From JAYREN01 sp963663375 (GTDB lineage: Bacteria > Acidobacteriota > Holophagae > Holophagales > Holophagaceae): 64,000 bases of DNA. Numbering within the stretch: position 1 is the stretch's first letter; each line of letters opens with the position of its first letter. The notes under the pieces are model-generated. The model worked only from the letters and a program-made list of their open reading frames with translations, was not told the origin of the DNA and made no database searches. The translations under genes and the position numbers were made by a program. Below, piece by piece: positions 1 to 8,340 of the stretch. The DNA lies in contig OY760195.1 of assembly GCA_963663375.1 (NCBI GenBank), positions 1,984,001 to 2,048,000 of the forward strand, given 5' to 3'.

Positions 1-1
1 C

Positions 2-502
2 GGAGCCCTGACCGACCAGCAACCCACCGGGAACCATGTGATCAAACCCATGCTGGCGGACGTGGTCGGCGATGCCTTCAGCGATTTCCAGGTCCCTGTT
101 GTGGCTCTGGAGCTGGAACGCACCTTCTGGGAGAAGGCCACCATCCTTCACGCCGAATTTCATCGACCTGCATCCCAACCGATGCGGGATCGCTCTGCGC
201 GCCACTTCGCGGACATGGCGTCCCTCTGGCAGCATCCGAGTCGTACCAAGGCTCTGGCGCGGTTGGATCTACTCCAGGATGTCGTTCGCCACAAGTCACG
301 GTTCTTCACCTCGGCCTGGGCCAGCTATGACACAGCGATCCCTGGCACCTTTCACCTGGCACCACCCGCGCACAGGCATGCGGAATTGGCGCGGGATCTG
401 GAGGCGATGGGACCGATGTTCCTTCAGGCGTCCCCGCGTTTTCCAGAGCTTCTTCGACAGCTTGCTGAAGCAGAGGGCCAACTGAACGTTCGGACGCCCT
501 GA
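2..502 (+). CDS. AbiEii/AbiGii-type nucleotidyltransferase toxin, C-terminal part (cut by window start)
   Basis: The reading frame is open to the left edge, so only the C-terminal ~166 residues are visible. The segment ERTFWEKATILHAE followed by an Arg-rich stretch and RHFADMASLW matches the conserved C-terminal signature of the AbiEii/AbiGii toxin family (ERTFWEK..LHAE..R..RHYYDL). These proteins are minimal nucleotidyltransferases, usually encoded just downstream of a small AbiEi-type antitoxin and acting in phage abortive infection. The catalytic N-terminal half and any antitoxin lie outside the window, so activity cannot be judged. The GTG at 38 is internal rather than the start. Confidence 0.75.
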   Translation, partial: GALTDQQPTGNHVIKPMLADVVGDAFSDFQVPVVALELERTFWEKATILHAEFHRPASQPMRDRSARHFADMASLWQHPSRTKALARLDLLQDVVRHKSRFFTSAWASYDTAIPGTFHLAPPAHRHAELARDLEAMGPMFLQASPRFPELLRQLAEAEGQLNVRTP

Positions 503-1102
503 GGCAATCTCGCCTCATTCGCGAGCAATGATCAGCCAAATGAGTTCAGGTCCGTTGTTCTTGGTATTCCCCACCGAGGCCCCAACCAGATAGGCCTCCA
601 TCCTCTCGGAAGCACAAGGCGCATGAGTTCTCTAGTGTGGCGGTTCCCAGGGGCAAGCCAAGCATCTTGAGCCTATGGAGCACGGATCACAGGCATCCAA
701 TTGTGGATTGGTGCCACTAGGTCGTTGGGACGTAGTGGTCACGACCATGCAGGTGGAAAAATCTCTTCAAATGCGCGGAGAAAGATCGCAACCCATCGCC
801 CGCCGGATCGACCTAGCAGTACCTGGACCTTCGGAATGAGAGTGAGCCGTGACCCGGCTTCGTCACACCTGGGGTCGGGTCTTCGCGTGCAGGATTGGGA
901 AACGATTTCGGAGGAATGAGCAATCTTCCCTCCTGGCGGCTACCTAGACTTTCTCCAGCACCCCGTGGTCGGTGAAACGGCCCCGGACCGGAGGAATCAT
1001 GCCCAAGAACATCATCGCCTGCCCCGCGCAGGCTGCCACCTCAGATCCGGCCCTTCACCTCACTGGCCTGCCCCTGGCCGCTCGGATTGGGTGAGGCGAG
1101 CC
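503..1102. other. Gene-poor 600-bp stretch, accessory region
   Basis: No convincing protein-coding gene of normal size is visible. A 72-codon open frame at 701-919 has Arg/Ser-rich composition typical of a spurious frame and no ribosome binding site. The only start with a good Shine-Dalgarno is the 31-codon frame at 999, listed separately. No tRNA, terminator or clear inverted repeat was recognised. The stretch separates the AbiEii fragment from the reductase/hydrolase patch and could be a decayed junction. Confidence 0.5.
999..1094 (+). CDS. Possible 31-aa leader peptide or 5' gene remnant
   Basis: An ATG at 999 is preceded by a strong GGAGG six bases upstream and opens a 31-codon frame starting MPKNIIACPAQAA and ending in TGA at 1092-1094, nine bases before the next start. 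The good translation signal on such a short frame suggests either a small coupled leader or the surviving 5' end of a gene whose remainder was deleted. The latter fits the other truncated genes in this patch. No family is recognised. Confidence 0.3.
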   Translation: MPKNIIACPAQAATSDPALHLTGLPLAARIG

Positions 1103-1642
1103 ATGGGGAAAAAGGTCCTCATCCTCTCCTCCAGTCCCCGGAAGGGCGGCAATTCGGACACCCTGTGCGACCGGTTCCTCGCGGGGGCCATGGAGGCAGG
1201 CCACACCGCCGAGAAGGTCTTCCTTAGGGATAAGACCGTCGGCTACTGCACGGGCTGCGGTGCCTGCACGAGGGGGGCGAAGAAGTGCTCCCAGAAGGAC
1301 GACATGGCGAAGGTGCTCGACCAGATGGTCAACGCCGAGGTCATCGTGATGGCAACGCCGGTCTACTTCTACACCATGGCCGCGCAGATGAAGACTCTCA
1401 TCGACCGCACCTGCGCCCGGTACCAGGAGATCTCGAACAAGGAGTTCTACTTCATCCTGGCCGCCGCCGACGGCAATAAGAAGGCGATGCACCGCACCCT
1501 GGAAGGATTCCGGGGTTTCACCTCCTGTCTCGAAGGGGCGAAGGAGAAGGGCGTTGTCTACGGCACCGGAGCCTGGGAGGTCGGGGACATCCAGTGCAGC
1601 GCCGCCATGCAGGGGGCCTTCCAGATGGGTCTTTCGCTTTAG
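1103..1642 (+). CDS. Flavodoxin-fold NAD(P)H-dependent oxidoreductase (iron-sulfur flavoprotein-like)
   Basis: The 179-aa product has the NADPH-dependent FMN reductase/flavodoxin-fold layout. The N-terminal phosphate-binding loop is SSSPRKGGNSD (residues ~8-18), then the cysteine-containing YCTGCGAC, then the FMN-contacting TPVYFYTMAAQMKTLIDR. Family members bind FMN and reduce quinones, nitro compounds or azo bonds; the close cysteines resemble iron-sulfur flavoproteins, although a cluster is not proven. ATG at 1103 is chosen because GAGGCGAG precedes it and the conserved beta-strand starts directly after; an upstream in-frame extension to 965 has no homology character. It lies 46 bp before an aldo-keto reductase and may be co-transcribed. 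The length is normal, so it appears intact. Confidence 0.85.
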   Translation: MGKKVLILSSSPRKGGNSDTLCDRFLAGAMEAGHTAEKVFLRDKTVGYCTGCGACTRGAKKCSQKDDMAKVLDQMVNAEVIVMATPVYFYTMAAQMKTLIDRTCARYQEISNKEFYFILAAADGNKKAMHRTLEGFRGFTSCLEGAKEKGVVYGTGAWEVGDIQCSAAMQGAFQMGLSL

Positions 1643-1688
1643 CCAGGACTCAGCACACCTCAGATCAGCCACATCCAAGGAGAACACC

Positions 1689-2684
1689 ATGCAGACGCGC
1701 AAACTCGGCAACAGCAACCTCGAAGTATCCGCGCTCGGCCTCGGATGTATGAGCATGAGTTCAGGATACGGACCCGCGGGGGATCCCCAGCAGATGATCG
1801 CCCTGATCCGGTCTGCCGTGGACAAGGGCGTCACCTTCTTCGATACCGCAGAGGTCTATGGCCCCTACGTGAACGAGGAACTCGTCGGGGAGGCCCTGGC
1901 GCCCTTCAAGGGGAAGGTGGTCATCGCCACCAAGTTTGGCTTTGATCTGGACCCGGTGAGCCAGCAGCGCACCGGAGGGGTGAACAGCCATCCCGATCAC
2001 ATCAAGGCGGTGGCGGAAGCCTCCCTGAAGCGTCTGCGCGTGGAGACCCTCGACCTGTTCTACCAACACCGGGTGGATCCCCAAATCCCCATCGAAGACG
2101 TTGCAGGCGCCGTGAAGGAACTCATCCAGCAGGGAAAGGTCAGGCACTTCGGACTATCCGAAGCCGGGGTCGCTACGATCCGCCGGGCGCACGCCGTCCA
2201 GCCCGTGACGGCACTTCAGAGCGAGTATTCCCTGTTCTGGCGAGGGCCAGAGACGGAAGTCCTCCCGACCCTGGAGGAACTCGGCATCGGCTTCGTGCCC
2301 TTCAGCCCCCTTGGAGCGGGTTTTCTCACGGGGAAGATCGACGAGACCACCACCTTCGACGCCACGGACTTCCGAAACTCCGTTCCGAGGTTCAGCCCTG
2401 AGGCCCGCAAGGCGAACCTCGCCCTGGTCGAGATCATCCGCTCGGTCGCCACACGCAATGGCGAGACTCCAGCGCAAATCGCGCTCGCCTGGCTGCTGGC
2501 GAAGAAGCCCTGGATCGTGCCGATCCCTGGCACCACCAAGCTGCACCGGTTGGAAGAGAACCTGGGGGGAGCCGCGATCCAGCTCGCGCCTGACGACCTC
2601 CAGGAAATCGAGTCGGCAGCCGCGCAGATCACCGTGCAGGGGGCCCGTCTTCCCGAGGCGGCCTTGAAGATGACAGGCCGATGA
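1689..2684 (+). CDS. Aldo/keto reductase (copy 1)
   Basis: This 331-aa protein is a complete NADPH-dependent aldo/keto reductase of the YdhF/Tas/AKR13-like group. The catalytic tetrad is visible as Asp52 and Tyr57 (FFDTAEVYG), Lys82 (IATKFGFD) and His127 (LFYQHRVDP), and the C-terminal cofactor motif is IPGTTKLHRLEEN. Members reduce aldehydes or quinone-like carbonyls in the cytoplasm. The ATG at 1689 follows AAGGAG by seven bases; the longer frame overlaps the preceding gene. A close paralogue of identical length sits at 5483, with the same tetrad numbering. The stop codon abuts the truncated hydrolase remnant directly. Confidence 0.93.
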   Translation: MQTRKLGNSNLEVSALGLGCMSMSSGYGPAGDPQQMIALIRSAVDKGVTFFDTAEVYGPYVNEELVGEALAPFKGKVVIATKFGFDLDPVSQQRTGGVNSHPDHIKAVAEASLKRLRVETLDLFYQHRVDPQIPIEDVAGAVKELIQQGKVRHFGLSEAGVATIRRAHAVQPVTALQSEYSLFWRGPETEVLPTLEELGIGFVPFSPLGAGFLTGKIDETTTFDATDFRNSVPRFSPEARKANLALVEIIRSVATRNGETPAQIALAWLLAKKPWIVPIPGTTKLHRLEENLGGAAIQLAPDDLQEIESAAAQITVQGARLPEAALKMTGR

Positions 2685-3275
2685 GGCCTGGGCATCTGCG
2701 CGGGTGGAGGCTACACCATGAACGCCGCCCAGACGGAACACCGGATCAAGGCGGCAGCCGGTGTCAGCACCTTTGATGTGGGCACCGCACGGCGGGAGGG
2801 CGTGGGCGGCACGATCTCATACGAGGCCCGGATGAAGCGTCTGGACGAGATCGCCCAGCAGCGCAGCCGAGAGGCCAGAGGTGAGCCGATCCGCTACATC
2901 TCCTTCCTGCCGGAATCGGACGCGGAGGCCACAGCCAACCCCTCCGTCACCTACCGGGAGGGCTACGACTACTACATGAAGATCGCCCGCCATCCCAATT
3001 CCACTGGGAAATACGCCTTCACCAGCCTCGGATGGCAAATGGCCTTCTTCCCGTTCGAGCAGATGGAAACCATCTCACCGCGCCCGGTCCTGCTCGTGGC
3101 GGGTTCCAAGGCAGACACGCTCTTCATGAGCCAAGCCGCCTATAACAAGGCCAAGGAACCACGGGAACTGTTCATCGTTCCTGGAGCGTCCCACATCGAC
3201 CTGTACTACAAACCCGAGTTCGTTCCCACCGTGGTGGCGAAGCTCAAGGACTTCTTCGACAAGGCGCTCCGGTAG
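2685..3275 (+). pseudogene. C-terminal remnant of an alpha/beta hydrolase (dienelactone hydrolase/YcjY-like)
   Basis: Codons from 2685 read GLGICAGGGYTM then continue in frame into the ATG at 2718 (185 codons). G-I-C-A-G-G is the nucleophile elbow of a family of secreted alpha/beta hydrolases. The visible C-terminal part carries the late acid region (VLLVAGSKADT) and the His region (VPGASHIDLYYK). The whole N-terminal half, including the oxyanion-hole strand, is missing: the frame is interrupted immediately upstream by the TGA that ends the aldo/keto reductase. GGAGG before the ATG is in fact part of the elbow codons. An ATG-initiated product would lack the nucleophile, so it is probably inactive. 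Confidence 0.8.
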
Positions 3276-3289
3276 CGGGAGGACAGGCC

Positions 3290-4372
3290 ATGGCACATCG
3301 AATCGGTTCGCTGCGAAGAGCAGTCATCGGCATCCTTGCGCTCTGTGCACCCGTTGCCATCTCACTGGCCTCGGATGGCAGCAAGCCGCTGGTGATCCAG
3401 CGCCAGGGCAGTTTCGCCGTCGGCGGCACGGTCATCAGCCATCCAGGGACCTTCAATACGAACAAACCAGGCTCCGAAGGCCAGACGCTGCATGGCGACC
3501 ACGCCTACGTTTCCTATCAGATTCCCGTCAAACCCCGACGCTTCCCGCTGGTGTTCCTTCACGGAGCGGGACAGTTCTCGAAGACCTGGGAGACGACGCC
3601 GGATGGGCGCGAGGGTTTTCGGGAATTGATGCTGCGTCGCAGGTACTCGGTGTACCTCGTCGACCAGCCCCGGCGCGGAGGCGCCTCACGCAGCACGCAG
3701 TCCTTCACCATCAACGCGGTCCCTGATGAGCAGGCCTGGTTCAACCTCTTCCGCCTGGGGAAATGGCCAAACCTCTATTCGGGGGTTCAGTTCTCTCGGG
3801 ATCCGGAGGCCTTGAACCAGTTCTTCAGGCAGATGGTTCCGAACTCGGGCCCCTTCGACATGGAGGTGATCTCCGACGCGATGTCGGCTCTGTTCGCCAA
3901 GACCGGTCCAGGAGTGCTGGTGACCCATTCCCAGGGGGGTGGGCCCGGTTGGCTGACTGCCATGAAGAGCACCAATGTCCGGGCCATCGTCGCGTTTGAG
4001 CCCGGCTCCGGGTTCATGTTCCCCGAAGGGGATGTCCCGCCAGCCATGCCCAGTTCGGCGGGTCCCCTGGAAGGCACAGCAGTGCCCCTTCAAAAATTCC
4101 TGCCACTGACCAAGATCCCCATCGTCCTGTTCTACGGGGACAACATCCCCGATCAACCCACGGATTTCCCTGGCCAGGACAACTGGCGCGTGCGACTGGC
4201 GATGGCCCGCCTTTGGCGCGATGCGGTGAATCGGCATGGCGGGGATGTCCGCGTCGTGCATCTGCCGGAGATCGGGATTCGAGGAAACACCCACTTCCTG
4301 TTCTCGGACCTGAACAACCGGGACATCGCGGCGCAGGTGACTGCCTTTCTAAAGCAAAAGCGCCTGGACTAA
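3290..4372 (+). CDS. Secreted alpha/beta hydrolase (esterase-like)
   Basis: The 360-aa product begins with a signal peptide (hydrophobic segment ~12-27, IGILALCAPVAISLAS). It then shows an alpha/beta hydrolase fold: oxyanion strand FLHGAGQ, nucleophile elbow THSQGGGPGW (Ser ~204), and a late histidine in GNTHFLFSDLNN. This layout resembles uncharacterised periplasmic esterases found beside aldo-keto reductases and carboxymuconolactone-decarboxylase-like proteins. The substrate is unknown. GGAGG precedes the ATG at 3290, only 14 bp after the hydrolase remnant, suggesting one transcript. It looks intact, unlike its neighbours on both sides. Confidence 0.85.
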   Translation: MAHRIGSLRRAVIGILALCAPVAISLASDGSKPLVIQRQGSFAVGGTVISHPGTFNTNKPGSEGQTLHGDHAYVSYQIPVKPRRFPLVFLHGAGQFSKTWETTPDGREGFRELMLRRRYSVYLVDQPRRGGASRSTQSFTINAVPDEQAWFNLFRLGKWPNLYSGVQFSRDPEALNQFFRQMVPNSGPFDMEVISDAMSALFAKTGPGVLVTHSQGGGPGWLTAMKSTNVRAIVAFEPGSGFMFPEGDVPPAMPSSAGPLEGTAVPLQKFLPLTKIPIVLFYGDNIPDQPTDFPGQDNWRVRLAMARLWRDAVNRHGGDVRVVHLPEIGIRGNTHFLFSDLNNRDIAAQVTAFLKQKRLD

Positions 4373-4415
4373 GGCTTCGCAACCACCATCTACCTCCAAG
4401 ATCGGAGAAGAAATC

Positions 4416-4970
4416 ATGCCGCACAAACTCGAAGAGAAAGCCTCAGAGCACATCAACGATCTGGATCGCCGAACTTTCCTTCAGGCGACTGGATTCTTCG
4501 CCGCCACGGCCCTGGGCACCGGCCTATCTCTTCCAGCCTTTGCCAAGGAGCCAGGTGGTAAGTCTGGCAAAGCCCTGGTGAGTGGTCGGCGCAAGCTCGG
4601 GAAGCTGGAGGTCTCCGCCATTGGCCTTGGCTGCCAGGACATGACCGGCACCTTCTATTCAACCGCGCCCCGCCGGGCCGACATGATCACCCTCATCCGC
4701 ACGGCCTATGACCGTGGCGTCACGTTCTTCGACGCAGCCGAGGCCTATGGCCCCCACGAGGTCGAACGGATCCTGGGCGAGGGCGTCGTGCCCTTCCGCA
4801 ACCAGGTGGTGATTACCTCGAAATTCGGCTGGGACATCGATCTGGAAACAGGGAGGTTCCGAGGTGGCCTCAACAGCAGGCCTGAACACATCCGTTTAGC
4901 CGTGGAAGGCATGCTCAAGCGGTTCAAAACGGATCGCATCGATCTGCTCTACCAGCACCGAGTCGAAGCC
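4416..4970 (+). pseudogene. Tat-signal aldo/keto reductase, truncated after the catalytic His
   Basis: The frame opens at an ATG with GGAGAAGAA upstream. It encodes a twin-arginine type leader (DRRTFLQATGFF, residues ~17-28, then an Ala/Leu-rich stretch to ~43) and an aldo/keto reductase N-terminal half with Asp106, Tyr111, Lys136 and His181. Homology ends at residue ~185; a complete enzyme would need about 150-200 more residues. From ~4969 the DNA encodes a carboxymuconolactone-decarboxylase-like protein in a different frame. The reductase frame therefore runs on as unrelated sequence to a stop at 5124-5126. This is a deletion junction rather than a single frameshift. The exported reductase is inferred non-functional. 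Confidence 0.85.
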
Positions 4971-5460
4971 CCAGGAGATCTCGGAAGTCATCACCCATTT
5001 GGCGTTCTACGCTGGTTGGGGCAACGCGATGGCAGCGGTGAAAGTGGCAGAACCGGTGTTCGCCCGTCGCCGGATCTCTGCGGCACAGCTTCCTCCAGCG
5101 ACGGGTCCCCGCTTGGCCGTGGATGAAGCAGGAGAAGCCAAACGGGCAGCGATCACGGAGCGTTCCATCGGTCCTGAATTTCCGGGTCTCGCGCACTACA
5201 CCAACGATCTCGTGTTCCGCGATCTGTGGCTGCGTCCAGCGTTAGCGCCGAGGGACCGGAGCCTGATCACGATCAGTGCCCTCGTCGCATCAGGCCAGCT
5301 TGGCCCCTTCGCGAACCACCTCAACCGGGCGATGGACTTCGGACTGACGGAAACGCAGGTCACCGAGGCCATCACGCATCTGGCCTTCTATGCCGGGTGG
5401 CCCTACGCCGTCTCGGCCATCCCCATCGCCAGGGATGTCTTCAGCAAACGCCCCCACTAG
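4969..5460 (+). pseudogene. Carboxymuconolactone decarboxylase-like protein, 5'-truncated two-domain gene
   Basis: From about 4969 this frame reads PQEISEVITHLAFYAGW, the end of a first CMD repeat. It then has a linker and a complete second CMD domain ending in a near-copy of the same motif (TEAITHLAFYAGWPYA). Domain two includes RDRSLITISALVASGQ and NHLNRAM and lacks the CxxC pair of AhpD-like enzymes. Such double-CMD proteins are typically ~250 aa; about 100 N-terminal residues are missing. Only weak TTG (4999) or ATG (5029) starts exist inside the residual first domain. The gene is fused out of frame to the aldo/keto reductase fragment. The second domain alone could still fold, but a product is uncertain. 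Confidence 0.8.
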
Positions 5461-5482
5461 CCCAAACATCAGGAGAGACACC

Positions 5483-6478
5483 ATGAAGAAACGTAACCTT
5501 GGAACCCACGGCCTCGACGTATCCGCCCTCGGCTTGGGCTGCATGGGGCTGAGCTTCGGCTACGGGCCCGCCGTCGACCAACAGGAAGGGATCGCTCTGA
5601 TCCGGGCGGCCGTGGAAAAGGGGGTCACCTTCTTCGACACGGCGGAAGTCTACGGCCCCTTCACCAACGAGAAACTGGTAGGCGAGGCCCTGGCGCCCTT
5701 TCGCGGCCGAGTGGCTATTGCCACAAAGTTCGGCTTCGCTGTCGACCACGTGAGCGGCGTGAACCTCGGGGGCCTGAATAGCCGCCCCGAGCGTATCAAG
5801 GCCGTGGCCGAGGCCTCCCTGAAGCGCCTCCAGGTGGAGGCCATCGACCTGTTCTATCAGCACCGGGTTGATCCCGAGGTTCCGATCGAAGACGTCGCAG
5901 GTGCGGTGAAAGACCTGATCCAGCAGGGCAAGGTCAAGCACTTCGGGCTCTCCGAGGCTGGAGCGAAGACCATCCGCCGAGCCCATGCGGTACAGCCCGT
6001 GGCGGCCCTTCAGAGCGAATACTCCCTTTTCTGGCGCGAGCCGGAGGCGGAAATCATTCCCACGCTTGAAGAACTCGGCATCGGTTTCGTGCCCTTCAGC
6101 CCGCTGGGCAAGGGCTTTCTCACGGGGAAGGTCGACGAGACCACCACCTTCGACGCCACGGACTTCCGGAACACCGTGCCACGGTTCGCGCCGGAGGCAC
6201 GCAAGGCCAACTTCGCCCTGGTTGAAGTCCTCACGACGCTCGCCGTGGCCAAGGGGTGCACACCCGCCCAGCTCGCGTTGGCGTGGCTCCTGGCCCAGAA
6301 GCCCTGGATCGTGCCGATCCCTGGCACCACCAAGATTCATCGGCTTGAGGAAAACCTGAGCAGCGCCACCCTCGAACTGAGCGCCGACGAGCTGAAGGCC
6401 ATTCATGCTGCGGCTTCCCAGGTCGAGTTGCAGGGGGAGCGCTATCCGGCCCATCTTCAGCGGATGGTGGGGCGCTGA
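5483..6478 (+). CDS. Aldo/keto reductase (copy 2)
   Basis: This 331-aa aldo/keto reductase is highly similar along its whole length to the one at 1689. The catalytic positions are identical: Asp52, Tyr57, Lys82 and His127; the C-terminal NADP motif is IPGTTKIHRLEEN. The ATG at 5483 follows AGGAGAGA. The TGA overlaps the cupin start by one base (TGATG), indicating translational coupling. The two copies flank the hydrolase and truncated reductase/CMD genes. They look like an old duplication or independent recruitment, and could have provided homology for the rearrangements seen between them. The substrate is unknown, with small aldehydes or quinones as family precedents. Confidence 0.93.
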   Translation: MKKRNLGTHGLDVSALGLGCMGLSFGYGPAVDQQEGIALIRAAVEKGVTFFDTAEVYGPFTNEKLVGEALAPFRGRVAIATKFGFAVDHVSGVNLGGLNSRPERIKAVAEASLKRLQVEAIDLFYQHRVDPEVPIEDVAGAVKDLIQQGKVKHFGLSEAGAKTIRRAHAVQPVAALQSEYSLFWREPEAEIIPTLEELGIGFVPFSPLGKGFLTGKVDETTTFDATDFRNTVPRFAPEARKANFALVEVLTTLAVAKGCTPAQLALAWLLAQKPWIVPIPGTTKIHRLEENLSSATLELSADELKAIHAAASQVELQGERYPAHLQRMVGR

Positions 6479-6993
6479 TGGCCAGGACACGGCTTCGACC
6501 CCAGGCAGTTTTATGCCTTTCCGCCTGCCTTCTCGGATGGACGGCGCCCCCTGAAGCCCAGGCCGTCACCGGCACGCTCAGGATCATCCGGAACGGGACG
6601 CAACCATCCACGAAGGGACCCGCGGATTCATTTACCGGGACCGTCCGCGTGGATCCCCTGTTTTCGGCCCAGGAACTCTCCCGAGTCTCGGCCGCCTATG
6701 TGACCTTCGAACCGGGCGCCCGTACTGCCTGGCACACGCATCCCCTGGGCCAGATCCTAGTCGTGACAGGCGGACTGGGGCGGGTCCAGTGTTGGGGTGG
6801 CCCGATCGAAGAGATCCGACCTGGTGATGTGGTCCGGATCCCACCGGGCGTAAAGCACTGGCACGGGGCCGCTCCCTCCACAGCCATGACCCACCTTGCC
6901 ATTCAGGAGCAGAACCAGGGCACGACCGTTAACTGGCTGGAAAAGGTTAGTGACGTGCAGTACCACGCGGTGCGGGATGTTCAGCCGCACTAG
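6478..6993 (+). CDS. Exported cupin-domain protein
   Basis: The 171-aa protein has an N-terminal signal peptide (~residues 10-29, ending near EAQA) and a single cupin_2 barrel. The two metal-binding motifs are visible: HTHPLGQILVVTGG with two His, and RPGDVVRIPPGVKHWHGA with the C-terminal His pair. Exported cupins of this type often accompany aldo-keto reductases and CMD-like proteins in accessory operons. The reaction is not established, with isomerase, dioxygenase or sensor roles all possible. It overlaps the preceding reductase stop by one base. The barrel and its metal ligands look complete. Confidence 0.85.
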   Translation: MARTRLRPQAVLCLSACLLGWTAPPEAQAVTGTLRIIRNGTQPSTKGPADSFTGTVRVDPLFSAQELSRVSAAYVTFEPGARTAWHTHPLGQILVVTGGLGRVQCWGGPIEEIRPGDVVRIPPGVKHWHGAAPSTAMTHLAIQEQNQGTTVNWLEKVSDVQYHAVRDVQPH

Positions 6994-7135
6994 GCCAAAA
7001 TCCCTAGGCAGGCGTGGCGTGGCCTCAGCGATCCAGTCATCCGGTGGATCAAAGTGGCACCGCGCCATCTTTCACGCTGGTGCCAGCAGGAACGAAAAAC
7101 CATTCACAATAGATGTTGTTCTGCGGACCCTCACC

Positions 7136-7468
7136 ATGACCCGAGTACCTACCACTTCCCACACTCCGGATTCGGGAGAAGGCCTGACCGATCTGGCCAG
7201 ACTCGTGCGGATGTGTCTGGCCCATGCTCCCTACGATGGGACCTTTGACATGAGGCTGCCCGGCGTTCATGTATCCAGGGCCTCCACGGCTCGAAAGAAT
7301 ATGGCCCATGGAGTGATCCCGTCGGCCCTCTGCCTGGTTGCTCAGGGTGCCAAGCGGATCATCCTCGGCAAGGAGATCTACGACTACGATGCGTCGCGCA
7401 TGTTGGTCTATTCGATGGATGTCCCCGTGGCTGCACAGGTCACTCAGGCCAGCCAAGAGGCACCCTGA
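7136..7468 (+). pseudogene. AraC-family regulator, N-terminal domain only (truncated)
   Basis: The 110 codons from the ATG at 7136 match the AraC_N (PF06719-type) effector domain: DLARLVRMCLAHAPYDGTF, then SRASTARKNMAHGVIPSALCLVAQGAKRIILG and YDASRMLVYSMDVPV. Full-length members are ~290-310 aa and end in two helix-turn-helix motifs. Here the frame stops at TGA 7466-7468 right after QASQEAP, and no AraC-type HTH sequence follows in any frame. The downstream DNA is an unrelated open frame. Without the DNA-binding domain it cannot act as a normal activator. It would be the expected regulator of the reductase/hydrolase/cupin genes. Confidence 0.85.
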
Positions 7469-7506
7469 CGCGTTTCGGAGAGAACTTCGTCGCTCCCGAC
7501 GCCAGC

Positions 7507-8340
7507 ATGACGTTCCTTGCGCGACTGACCGAGGCTGCCATCGCGAAGCTTGGGTACCGGTACACCCGCCTGGACATCGACGCCTTGCAGGAAAGGGCAA
7601 GGGCTCTCAACAGCAAAACATGGACAAAGCTCAAGAAACGCCAGAAAGAGAAGACCGGGCCCAGCGTCTACCAAGTTTGGCTGGACAACCACTCGGGGTC
7701 GTTCCAAGGCTTCGTTGCCCTAGCGCGTCCTAACGAGTATCTGCGCAATGTGTTGGCTCTCGGCTACCTGCTCAAGGATCTCGCCTCCGGCAGTGGCCTG
7801 TCGTGCATCGAAGTTCCGCTTCTCATGGGCGGTGCCCTGAAGGTTTATCCGAGCACGCTGGAGTCCGCGCTGTTCGAAGCCAAGGCTGAGGCGGACCTCT
7901 TCCTGACCGCAACGACCAGCTTCTCCGCTCGTCCGAGCTCTCTCGATGAAATTCCCCCGTCGCCTTTCGCGATGACCGTGCTCCTGGGCCAGAACCTGGA
8001 GATGGTGGAAGTGCCCAACACCTTCCTCATGCCAACCAAGGACCAGCCAGAGAGTGTCCAGATCACTCCAGACCATCTCGCCGCCCTCGGCCTCCTCGGA
8101 GGGGACCACGATGAGCGGTGCCACTACGAGGGTCTCGGTGTTCGCGCGCTCATCCCGCTGGATATGCGCCCGCTGCTCCGGCAGTACCCCGACAACCTGC
8201 CCGGCGTTCGCTTCTGGCTCGGAGTCCAGCACTGCCTTGGCATGGGCATCCGCCTTCAGGATTTTGAGCTTCCTCGGTGCGTCGCAGAGTTATGGGATCG
8301 CATTGCGGTCTTCTCCGGGGCCAGTTCATCACAGAGGTAA
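7507..8340 (+). CDS. Hypothetical protein (possibly a gene fragment)
   Basis: This 277-codon frame has balanced composition (for example VLALGYLLKDLASGSGLSCIEVPLL and LRQYPDNLPGVRFWLGVQHCLGMGI), which looks like a genuine cytoplasmic protein. I do not recognise a family. There is no Shine-Dalgarno before the ATG at 7507, and the frame is open for some distance upstream into the AraC remnant, so the true N-terminus may be lost. The last ~12 codons (after ELWDRIA) run into sequence that is antisense coding DNA of the cysteine-rich protein remnant, so the C-terminus is probably also artificial. It is best viewed as a gene piece between two broken genes. Confidence 0.5.
   Translation: MTFLARLTEAAIAKLGYRYTRLDIDALQERARALNSKTWTKLKKRQKEKTGPSVYQVWLDNHSGSFQGFVALARPNEYLRNVLALGYLLKDLASGSGLSCIEVPLLMGGALKVYPSTLESALFEAKAEADLFLTATTSFSARPSSLDEIPPSPFAMTVLLGQNLEMVEVPNTFLMPTKDQPESVQITPDHLAALGLLGGDHDERCHYEGLGVRALIPLDMRPLLRQYPDNLPGVRFWLGVQHCLGMGIRLQDFELPRCVAELWDRIAVFSGASSSQR

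Noticed and set aside
1..502. Active AbiE toxin-antitoxin system
   Set aside because: Only the toxin C-terminus is present and no antitoxin is visible, so no functional claim is made.
701..919. 72-codon ORF in the first intergenic stretch
   Set aside because: Arg/Ser-rich composition, no ribosome binding site, no homology character.
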